Source of the DNA: Rhabditoides inermis
Taxonomy: Eukaryota > Nematoda > Chromadorea > Rhabditida > Rhabditidae
Direction of reading: 5' to 3'
DNA length: 64,000 nucleotides
Assembly: GCA_963966185.1 (NCBI GenBank)
Contig: CAWZYM010000297.1
Location: 216,739 to 280,738 of the forward strand
Both the position numbers and the translations under genes were made by a program. Below are positions 35,025 through 45,274 of the stretch, in pieces (the first letter of the stretch is position 1; every line of letters starts with the position of its first letter). Below the pieces are notes generated by a model. That model saw only the letters and a list, made by a program, of their open reading frames with translations. It had not been told where the DNA came from and searched no databases.

Positions 35025-36222
35025 GAGAGAGGAGAAGTAGAGCAGCCGTTTACAGTAGCTGGAAATGTGTTGTAGGTACGTATTGGTCGATTATTTGTTT
35101 GTTGTTATTTTATCCCCGCGGTCTCACTCGATACTATTTTGTTCCAATTGTGCGTGTTGTATATTGAACTTTTAATACTTGAATACAAAATATAAAAATA
35201 CGCTGTATCGTTATAAGGTGGTGTCTCCGAGTTGTGTACCCCGCACTGCTTCTCACTTGTGTTGTGATTCCGCATTCTGAGTTGTTAGCTTCCAAGCATC
35301 AAACACATGTCATTCCACTTCTTTCCTCTCTTCTTTTATGTCACCAGGTGGCTCGTACCCAGCTGACTCACTTTGAGAGAGGGGGAGAGACGTCATCTCA
35401 CCGGGTACGTGTGTGAATACAGGTATGTCGGATGTGCCCTGCCGCTTATCAGAGTGATCGTATTTGATCACCTAATCAGTGCATTCCATTCTCGGCTCGC
35501 ACCGAATTCCCCAGCGACCCTGCAATCACGGCTCGAATCCATTTATCTATCCTATCACCCCCTCACTATTTCGGGCAAGTCTGCACAACAAAGGCGCATC
35601 AATCAATCACTGCGAACATTCGACACTCCCCTTGCCCTTGATATGCAAATACCCTAAACGGTGTTTCAGACGTGTTTGCTTGGATCAGGTGATCTGTGAC
35701 ATCAGAGATTGAGTCATCGATCATTCATGTTGCACATCATAAACCATGTGAGGACATGACATGTGTTATAAAACGTCTGATTCAGTTTACAACAAGTGAT
35801 TAGGCAGTTTTCCTCTACGTGGAATCGAAACACTACATTCATGGAATTCTTGAATATCAACACGGATGAATCAGCTTGAATACTGATAAAAAGAGGTCAG
35901 CCCGCACGTACCTTCCAAAGTGCCCGTAAAACTTTATGTTGTGATAATAGCATACTTGTAAGAAGAGATCAGTAGCTGAGGGAACTACTGATTATCACAT
36001 CATTAATGACCGGCAGACACATTCAAGAAAGCCCATAATGGCTCCGGAGCTTCATTGGAATACGGTAGTCGTTTTTCACGTTTTCCTTGTGACACTTTAC
36101 TTCCCTTTCGAAATGTTGCGAATCTGTCTTCTTTTTTTTTGCGCGGCGGTCATTCAGTGTTATGCATGTCCTCTCAAAAACGGACGCGAGAACGACACTC
36201 CAGGGAGCCATTCGCACATCCT
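35025..36222. other. Intergenic region downstream of CstF-77
   Basis: aataca-rich 3' flank near 35180, then unique sequence without repeats or frames that could be assigned. No gene is seen. Confidence 0.4.
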
Positions 36223-36295
36223 GCTCCCCACTGCTCCCCACTGCTCCCCACTGCTCCCCACTGCTCCCTCCACTGCTCCCACACTGCTCCACTGA
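36223..36295. repeat. Minisatellite of ACTGCTCCCC units
   Basis: At least five perfect 10-bp units (ctgctcccca) are followed by degenerate ones (ctgctccctc, ctgctcccac). A tandem repeat in intergenic DNA. Confidence 0.85.
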
Positions 36296-37028
36296 CCGCC
36301 CGACTGCTCCCTAGGCACCCGTATATACGCTCCTCTCTATTTTCGACAGCTCGTTTGCGGTTTGCCGCTATGCGTTTATGTTTTGCGATTGTGTCTTCCC
36401 TGGACTCTATCAAGCATCCGTTTCCACTATAATCTCCTCTCTTCCGTCATATTTCGAAAGAACCACTAGCAATCTCCCCAGTGACGCACAAAAAAAACGT
36501 ATTGCAATATGCTGGAATTCTGTAATTTGTCACAAAATTTGTGTGGTTTTCGTGAGTCAGAAAATGCGGGCTACCGTCTTACTCATTTTGTCATACTGAC
36601 GATGCCACCGGAAAAAAAGAGAGAAGAGCAGGACACGGAAAAGTCTTCCTAGGCGAAATTTGTTTCGTGATCTGCCCGCGAAACTGTGCCTGCGAACATG
36701 CGATAAGTGAGACGCTGAGCGTGCAGATTCCACTCTCTCTCTCTCTCTCCCTCTCTCTCCCTCTCTCTCCTTCTCTCTCTCTCTCCATATACCATATCTC
36801 ACGCCGACACCAACTTTCCTATCTCGCCCTCATAGTTTTCCTGTCAGTTTTTGCGCCCGTTTATGTATAAAACGAGTGAATTTACGCGCGATCGCCACAC
36901 TCTTTTATTACGTCTGTTTTTTTCTTTCACGGCGAAACCGCCCCACAAAACCTTTGGTACAAGGAAGAGACATTCTCCTTCCTACTCACTCACACTCCTT
37001 TCCATTTGCCCATCTCTCTCTCTCTCTC

Positions 37029-37089
<61 letters not shown>

Positions 37090-37324
37090 AAGGGGCGTGG
37101 CCTAGGGGTGCATGGGAGAGGCTACCCCTATTGAAAAGCGACTGATCCTGTCTCGAGTCCGGGAGAGAACCCAGGTCTTCCAAATCACTGGCCAGATTAC
37201 CTCATATCACCCGTCCTAACCTTCCCAAACACCTTTGATTCACTGATTTCCTTGATTTCACCATACTTCCCGCACTTTTACCGTATCCGTGATTTTGTTT
37301 ACTTTCCAATCGAAACGTTTTCAG
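36296..37324. other. Intergenic region upstream of the TIL inhibitor gene
   Basis: Contains a CT microsatellite at 36737-36786 and a long one at 37014-37087. No gene recognised. Confidence 0.4.
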
Positions 37325-40090
37325 ATGAAGACGAGTGTTCTATTTCTATCTGCGCTCTTCGCTGTTTTCGCTCTATCGGAAGCTCGCGTGCACCACAAAC
37401 TGAGAGGAGTGAGTTTCACTTTTTTGTTACTTTGCTATTTACTATCCACTCTCCATAGTACCATAGTAACTGTCATTCAGTGTCATTCCTCATTCATCTC
37501 GTTTTTTGGCTTCTATTGTTTCACGAAATTTGCGCTATCGCTCTCATGCCAGATGCATATGCAAAAAAAGCGTGATCCTTTCATAATCCTTCACCAGTCT
37601 CTCTGTTTTTTCTGTTTCTCTGTCTCTCTGTCTCTCTGTCTCTCTGTCTCTTTTACCAAGTTCACAGTACACATCCGTATTTCTTTCAACTTCTTTAGAC
37701 GCACATTCGTCAGAGTTTACTCAAAAACGTGTCGCTTTCTTTTCACCGTCTCACCTACTCATATTTCTCCTCGGCTCGATTACAGTACCCGTTCGTTTGC
37801 TCGCCCTTTCGATCATTCGAACCATGATGAAAGGGATACTGTATCCAGTATGATGAAATCGTTTTGATAGAGTACAGAGAATCTAGAATCTAGAAATATC
37901 TAGATATGTCTAGTCAACAAGCGGCGGAAGTGTGACCATTACACAAGAATGCGAGGGCAAACACCTTTGCTTTGCGCGTAACCTGAGAAGGTGAGAGGAG
38001 GAGGAGGAGTTGCCTGCTCCTTCTCTCTTCTGCTCCTTCTCCATGTGTGTGTGTGTTTGTTTTCGATAACACGCAAACACATATTGAATCATTTCACTCG
38101 ATTGCAAAACAAAAATCGCTCAGCGACCCATGGAAAAAGTCTCTTTTTTTTGAGAGAGAGAGAAAGAGAGACCAAATTTCTGAACTCACTCCTCACATTT
38201 TATAGATGATATGCGAGGTTTTATGAATCAATTTCGCACACACGTGTGCAGTGAACACGGAGAGTACAAGGAGAAGGAGAGAAGAAGACTTGTAACCAGA
38301 CCACGCAATAATAACTTGGCTAGCCTACAGATCCAGTTTTTCCTAATATAGAAAGGTGTGTATTGCGTATTGACTATGTGCGACTTTTGAGCAAAAACAC
38401 CACGAAACTCCCTAACACAGTGTTATGACAAAAAGTAAACAGTGAAAGTAACAACACGTCTTTTCAGAGACATCGCCACTCGCTTCCCAACTATCCGGAG
38501 AGAAAGGAGGACAACGAGAAACACTGCGGACGGTACGAAGATTACTGTACTTAGAATAAGTATACTGTATTCTTACCGCCTTTCCAGTTTCGAGCACCAC
38601 GTCATCTGTGGACCCGAGAAGCACTGCGACAAGAGCTGCGACAATCTCTACAGGTAATTAAAAACATAATCTTTGATTTCTTGGCGTGCGCACCTCGTAA
38701 AAAGTTTCAACGCTTGGGTTATCTCGACTGTTTTCGCATCCTCATGTCTATGGTATCAGTATCAGCCGTAAAAATAGGAAATCACGGTTATGAAAACCGA
38801 GAGATCGAGACTTATCGGCGCACCACAGGGTCGCTGCGATAACTCAGGATTCTCCCTTCTCACTCAAAGGGGCAATCACTTTATCAATTATCACTTAATC
38901 CATTATTCCAACGCGAACTCCATTTTCCGTTCCCTACTTTACCAAATTCCTTGCTCTGTCGGTTGGCAGCGGTACAATCAAAGAGGAGAAATCTTATCGC
39001 AAAAGCAGAAGGCGAAAGACACGTTTTGCAGTAATTTATAATCCGTTCTGCGGGAAAAAAAACACGTGGCACCATATGGTTGAAAACAAGAAACTCATGA
39101 CCGATCAAGTTTAAAATGAATAAATCAATTTCCAGCCCTCCGTACTGTTCGCCTCCCGATGTATCCAACCCCAAGTGCTACTTTCCGCGCTGTCTCTGCA
39201 ACGAGGTATCGATCGGTTATCGATCGGCTATCGATCGACCGGTTTCAGGGATTCGTGCGGGCTCCCGACGGTCACTGTATTCGCCCCAGCAAGTGTCCCG
39301 ACCGCTACGCTGAACCGGTATGCGTACTTGTTTACTCTCACAGTACTGTACCCAAAGGGTGGAAGGGCGGAGGAATTTCCAAAGCGGCCGCGCATAACTC
39401 ACCGTATTTCATTCGATTAGTGGTGGCAGGCAGCTCATTTATCCCCGATTCAAAACGACCTCCCTCTATTCATCCCCAGCCACAGCAGTCGGCAGCCGAA
39501 TGCACTGATTTATGGAAATGTGCGAGGGGGCGAGTCAAATTATCCCACTCCCGAATAGAATAGCAAATACGTTTCACTCCGTACAAAAAGCACTGAGCTG
39601 TAAAAGGTTTATCGGCGAATTGTAAATCGCAACGCTTTGATTGAGCGGCATTTGATTACGGCTGTTTGATTAATTATCGTTTTTTTTTGGGGGGGGGGGA
39701 AAAAGGCTGTAAAAGAGTGATAGAGCTGTCAACGGTCAACGCATCTGGGCATGCAGTTTTATCGAGGATGCATTGCAACAAAGAGAGAAAGAGAGAGAGA
39801 GAGAGAGAGATTCGGGAGCGAGATGGGACATGTGTGAGATGGGACCAATAAATGTCAAATGCCAATGATCAAAATGAATCATGTGTAGTATCAAAATTCA
39901 AAAAGTATAACACAAGACACAAGGTGTACATATAAATGACTCAACAACATGAAAAAAACTAGAGGAACACATCTCTGTCATTCAGTCTGCGGATGCGATG
40001 GCGGACGGAGTGGAAGAGGTGATCGTCAAGTTCCGTCCACTCCACCACCGTCGAAGGAGCCATCGGAGGAAGACGACCTACTTCTGGTAG
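37325..40090 (+). CDS. Secreted TIL-domain (trypsin-inhibitor-like) protease inhibitor
   Basis: Six exons (37325-37408, 38468-38532, 38588-38653, 39136-39205, 39249-39317, 39986-40090) join to 152 residues. A signal peptide (MKTSVLFLSALFAVFALSEA) leads to a basic linker and one TIL domain with ten cysteines in the usual spacing: VICGPEKHCDKSCDNLY, PYCSPPDVSNPKCYFPRC, LCNEGFVRAPDGHCIRPSKC-P. TIL proteins block serine proteases extracellularly. After the domain comes a basic tail (LHHRRRSHRRKTTYFW). Introns of up to 1.06 kb are long for this window. The ATG follows gttttcag, consistent with trans-splicing. The last exon is assigned by phase only. Confidence 0.82.
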
Positions 40091-40297
40091 ACCAGCAAGG
40101 GCACTCCTGCTAGATCGGTAGATCGACTGTCGCCTCACTCACCCGATCTACCCGCCTACGCTAACTGCGGTAGATCCACTGATCTACTACCACCTACTTT
40201 GTCGCATATACAGCTTTGTATGTTCTAATGACTCTTCCATTGTTCGCCACCGCGCCTTGTTGTATCCGATGCCCTAACACCCCGTGAAGCTTTACTC

Positions 40298-40336
<39 letters not shown>

Positions 40337-40711
40337 CACCCTCCCTCTGCTCCCTTTCAGTCGAACAGAAGATGGAGCAATGGAATGCTTCGACGTCCCA
40401 GACCTTCGCTATATCCTCAATCACTACGACTTCTATCTTGATCAGATGATAGACGCTCCCGATAACCAAGTGTTCACCATAGAAAGTGTTCCAGTGTTGT
40501 AGTTTGTGTTTTGTAGTTGATAGTGTCAATTACTCTGTTTCTGTAACATACAACGCCGCATATTATCTCACAACCGCAATTGTCCGAACCAATTTGTAAA
40601 GTCATCAATAAACTCGTCTTTATTAATGTTAGTACGCAGTACGAACAGTCTTGTCTAGTGTAAGACAATAAATCAATAATCAATCAATCAATAATCAATT
40701 GATATGGCGAA

Positions 40712-43532
40712 TCAACTGGAGAGTCTCTCTGTGAAGAGGTACGCTCGAAGCATACTTCTGATCACTTGATCCAGAATGTTGCTCATCTAAAATGGCTCGC
40801 AGATGATAGAGAGAGAGAGAGATAGAGAAAGAGAGAGAGAGAGAGGGAGGGAGGGAGGGAGAGAGAGGGGGGATTATGATGTGCCTTCACTCACCTCATC
40901 AGTGATGGTTGATATGATGAAATCGCCGTATTCGGCAAACACCATTTCCACGCGTTTCTTGCGCTCGTTGCGACCTGACAATGCTTTGCGTACACACTAT
41001 TGTCATAATCTCAATATGTAGAAAAAATCGGAAAAAGTCAAATAGCTCACCAATCCGACTTTCTTTCATTGCGGCGAGATGAGCGATCGTGTAGTGCGTC
41101 TGTAAATGGATTGAATTACCTACTAATATATACAGTTTCAATACGTATAGTGAGCCCGCCAATGAGTTCCACTCTTTTCACGAGAGACATTAGGGTTGTT
41201 AGACAAAGATCAACACTCATTGAAAGATGGTTTCATTTTGACAAAAAAACATTGCGTGGATACCGAGAGTCGTAACCGCGGCCGCCTCTTGCCAAGCGAG
41301 AACGTTACCACTGCGCCACGCGGACATGTAGGAGACACAGCGAAATTGATATATGAACGCCAAAGAAAGTCTACATCGCTCTTGTCTTACGGTGCCAATC
41401 AGAGCACGATTTTTTTGCTCGGAAAATGCTGAGCTAGTTTCGCGCTTAAAGTGACAATTTCACTTAAAAATGATATAACACCGATAAAAAGTTAATGGAA
41501 ACATCAATTAACATGCCTAAAAACTAGAATTTTTTTCATGATTTTAAACTGTTTTTGCCCAGAAAAATAGTTGATTTTGAATGCTTTGTGGGTAAAAAGT
41601 GTGGTTACATCACAGTTGAGTGTCTAAAACGCCTTGAATGACGGGAATTGTGAAATAAAATTTTCATATGAAATTCAGTTTCTAGCATAAACTTAAGTCG
41701 TAGAAGTTGAACACATCCCTATGTGATACGCATCTTGAGTTCAATAGTTATAGCTAAAATTCGTAAAGCGCGCCAATTCAAAAATCAATTTTTTTCCGAT
41801 TGCTGATCAATAAAATTGACAGTTGTTAGTAAGTTGTAAGTGTGTTTTTTTTCAATTGGTTTTGTGCACCCATCACTAATTGATACATATTCACTGTAAT
41901 CACTCGAGAATGAAACGTAATTAGTAATTGTTCTAAAAACAAATGAATAAACCTTTGTCATGATGTCTATCATCCTCTCATCTTCTGCCAGGCGACGCAG
42001 AAACGACTCGGCCTGGAAACAGTCTCTCCATCTCTCTCCCCCTCTCTCTCCCTTTCTCGTTATTTGTTTTGTTTTCTGAATCAAAAATGGATAAGATGAA
42101 AATGAAAATGGATGTACCAGGGGAACTCCTCGTTCCACTCCGCCTCACCTTGTAGTTGTTGTACGAGTACTGCACCTCCGATCGCAGTGTGCTCACCAGA
42201 ATGTCCAGTTCGTTTACCTAGAAAAAAACATTTAAAATTATCCATGAAACCTAGTGTGATCTTTTCCGCTTTTCATTCATTTATAGTGGGTCCCCCGTTT
42301 TCGAGGGCCAGCAATTATCTCGTGCGCGAGAAATGACGCAGACAGAGGGAAGGAATTATGTAAATGCGCCTCTTTCCTCCGATAGCAATCGAAAAGTATG
42401 AAATTACGGTACTTGCGAGAACAAAAGTGCTCTCTGAGAATTGTAGAGGGGGTCTAGGACCATCTACTGACAAGGTTTGAGTCGTTTTCGACAAACCACT
42501 GTGAAGTTATTTAGCGAAGTATGTATACACAAAGGGAGAACTCCTACTCAACAATATGCGATACTCCGAATGAAGACCCAAATAAGTCCCTATAAGTAAT
42601 CTAACAACACTGGTTCTTGATATCGTTAGATTAGAATTCGAGAATTCCTTCATTAGAATTCGAGATATGACTCTCATCTCTCATGTAATTAACATTGTGC
42701 TAATTATCTGTATTCTAAGAAACCTTATTCAAAATACCTTTCCGGGATTTGTATAAAACCATCCAGAAACATCATATCAATACTATTTCGTTATGTCTGA
42801 ACAGAGTTATTTCAATCCCTAGATAGAAGAATACTGTAGGGAGCGGGCTAGTTTTCCGATCATTACCATAACACATTTCGGTCAACCGACACCGGTCAAT
42901 CAATCTGGATGGTGCGCAACGGACTCGAAAGTAGACACGGTGAGGTTCTGATATGCGTCTGTGCATAATAAATAGAATGACGAAAATCCCTTGCTGGCCC
43001 TCGAAAAGAGGGGACTCACTATATTTGCCTAGAGCGAACTCACCACTTACAACAACTACATACACTAATTTGCTAAGACTAACATGTAAGACCTTCAAAA
43101 TGAGCAAACCTTCCTGGCGAGTGTGAGTTTGGGCATGCTGTATATGGCCATGAACTGGGCGACGACGTCGTAGGTGGCATTGACGAGGAACAGCGGCTTC
43201 GGAGCGGGTTCCAGAGAGACCTGCGAGGAGGTGGACACAGTGCCACACATATAAAAGGAAACTGTGGGAAAACGAGAATGTGCTGATACTCAATCAGTCT
43301 CAATCAATCGCAATTTCGACACAATTCAAAATGAGTATTGGAGTATGATTGTACCACAGCAGCCCAGTCGGACTTCACACCAAATATGAGAGAAGTTTCT
43401 TGTTTGAGTGTGTTTGGAAATGTTGTATTGCATTCTGATCGATCTATTCGATCTATTCACTGATCTACTCACCGCATGGAGGTTGAACGCAGCTGTGTGC
43501 GAGATGAGGCAAATATAGATGAACGATCGCAT
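40712..43532 (-). CDS. Secreted DUF148/SXP-RAL-2-like protein
   Basis: Seven exons (43473-43532, 43110-43220, 42149-42217, 41953-42012, 41051-41099, 40895-40974, 40712-40786) join to 167 residues. Exon 1 is a signal peptide (MRSFIYICLISHTAAFNLHA). The mature part is helical: VVAQFMAIYSMPKLTLARKV, then VQYSYNNYK, a linker, and IAHLAAMKESRIGRNERKK. This helix-'LT'-helix pattern repeated twice resembles the nematode DUF148 (SXP/RAL-2) family of secreted proteins, though the match is by eye. Intron 2 contains a 742-bp TIR element and intron 4 a SINE-like repeat, which explains the spread-out gene. Confidence 0.6.
41240..41450 (-). repeat. tRNA-derived SINE-like repeat, copy B
   Basis: Inverse copy of the repeat at 18850-19060. 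On the minus strand it reads CTAGCTCAGCATTTTCCGAG, an A-run, TTTGGCGTTCATAT, and a tRNA-like module with A box GTGGCGCAGTGGTAACG and B box-like GGTTACGACTC (41258-41327). It lies in intron 4 of the DUF148-like gene, on the same strand. Confidence 0.6.
42282..43023. mobile_element. Non-autonomous DNA transposon, family 1 copy B
   Basis: Ends TATAGTGGGTCCCCCGTTTT-CGAGGGCCAGCAA and its complement at 42990-43023 (about four mismatches in 34). Same termini and subterminal GAGAAATGACGCAGAC as the element at 12851-13744, but a different interior with no coding frame. It sits in intron 2 of the DUF148-like gene, flanked by TA. Confidence 0.75.
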
Positions 43533-43821
43533 TTCCTGAACGCCAAATGTAAACAACACACAAAAAGGTTTTATTTTTATTTTCCTATGATTGAAAAATG
43601 TAAACACAATTATGGCACACAAACACAAAAAAACTTAATTTTCAATAATGAAAGTCTGGAGTGTCTGGAATAAGTGAAAGAAGAAAGGCGATGGGAATTC
43701 TGTCTGTGGATTCGCCTTTCTTCCCCCAATTTGGTCTGAGGTCTGCGAGCGGCGACTGAGCCCCCGGGCAAACAGTCGCATTCAACTGATATGCGATCGA
43801 ACCTCATTGCCTCATTGTGAA

Positions 43822-43887
<66 letters not shown>

Positions 43888-44302
43888 GAAGACAAACAGT
43901 CGATTGTTGCATTGCAATTCCCGCCATCGATCAAACTCGCAATAAAACAGTTTTTCAAGATATACCAAGCAATTAAACGTATAAAACATTGTTTTTATGA
44001 TGTCACAGTATGTTCTCCTGAATAAAAAAAAGTTATTATTATCATCGTTGTTGTAGAACTCTGCTGGTTATCGCCACTTTTGCCTGTTTAAGTAAACGGA
44101 TTGAACTTCACTAAATTTCTAGACAGTCGTATGAATTTGTAAAAGACCCCTTATAAAAGACATTGCGTTGTTGCAGGCCCAATGTTTGATAGTTGTGGAT
44201 ATCATCCCAAACGATGCCTTCGTTTTATTACTCTCAGTCCTACAAGCATGGCGCAAGAGTTTCGATTTGAATCATCCTTGTTTGATTTTGCATCTTGCAT
44301 GA
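43533..44302. other. Intergenic region with a 59-bp GA microsatellite
   Basis: Holds (GA)n at 43824-43884 and unique sequence up to the start of the duplicated unit. No gene is seen. Confidence 0.5.
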
Positions 44303-44377
44303 TATAAAGACAATCATTTGCAACAATCAGTCATTCTTTCATTCTCACTTTTTCCTGATATAATCAGTTGGTTCAAA

Positions 44378-44841
44378 ATGCAATCCACTACCGTCAAACA
44401 CCGTGCATTCATCTCCGAGCCAATCGGAGACAAAGACGTAAGTATTTTTTGTTTGATTTTTCAGTTTCAGAAAAGTAGTTGTGAATCGAACCACCGTGTT
44501 TCAGGTGAACGCAATAGCTGGCATTGGTACCATTGCCGCTAGCAATCTATCAAAGGCCAACATCACGAAAGTAAGTTTGAAAACACTGAAAAACATCAAT
44601 ACGAGTTTGCATTAACTTCACAATCTTTACCGACTAGTTACAGGCGCAGCAAGTTCTGGGACAATTTCTATCGCTCGGTCAGAGTGAGGATCGTTTCTGC
44701 GAGTGTGCGAGTGGCTCAAGGTAGTACTCTGGTCAAAGAACGGATGTTTACAGGTTTTTCCAGGCGAATGCCGGAAGTCGCAGGGATCGCGCGATGCTTG
44801 CATACCACTGCCTCAAAGAGTGGGTCGAGCAGAATATGTGA
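44378..44841 (+). pseudogene. BAF paralog type 1, unit 1 copy, frameshifted
   Basis: Same four exons as the intact copy at 51714-52169 (44378-44437, 44505-44570, 44644-44720, 44764-44841), but the third exon holds an extra 8 bp: TGCGAGTG occurs twice in tandem at about 44698-44713. This shifts the frame just before the conserved WLK helix and changes everything downstream. Splice sites and the remaining frame are intact, so the lesion is recent. BAF is a small dimeric double-strand-DNA binder that links chromatin to the nuclear lamina. Confidence 0.85.
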
Positions 44842-45274
44842 CATTCTCCTTCGCCATTCAACTCGCCTCGAAAATCATAACCGTCTAACCATCTATATCC
44901 ATTTTTTCGTATCACTTCCAGCTGTGTATTGTATTCAGTTGCGTACCGTAACTTTCACTTCCAGCTGACATTGCTCTTTAATTATCCGATAAATATTATA
45001 TGAGCGTTTTCAAGTTGTGACTGTTTTGCAAAATCATAACAATAGCTGTGCAGAAAATTTTCCCGATTTTTGATTGAATAGAGGTGACAAAATCGCGGGA
45101 GCTGATCAGAAAGGAGCCGCCAAGCTCTATTGAAAACTGTTTTGATATGGCAGAAAGTATTCAAATCCTGTCGATTTAATGATCCTTCCGCAGGGGTGTG
45201 ACGAAGGAAAGCATTGTTCGGAGGGTTTAAATAGAGGGCAGTGGAAGTGGGAAACATGGAAAGCGGAAGCAGCC

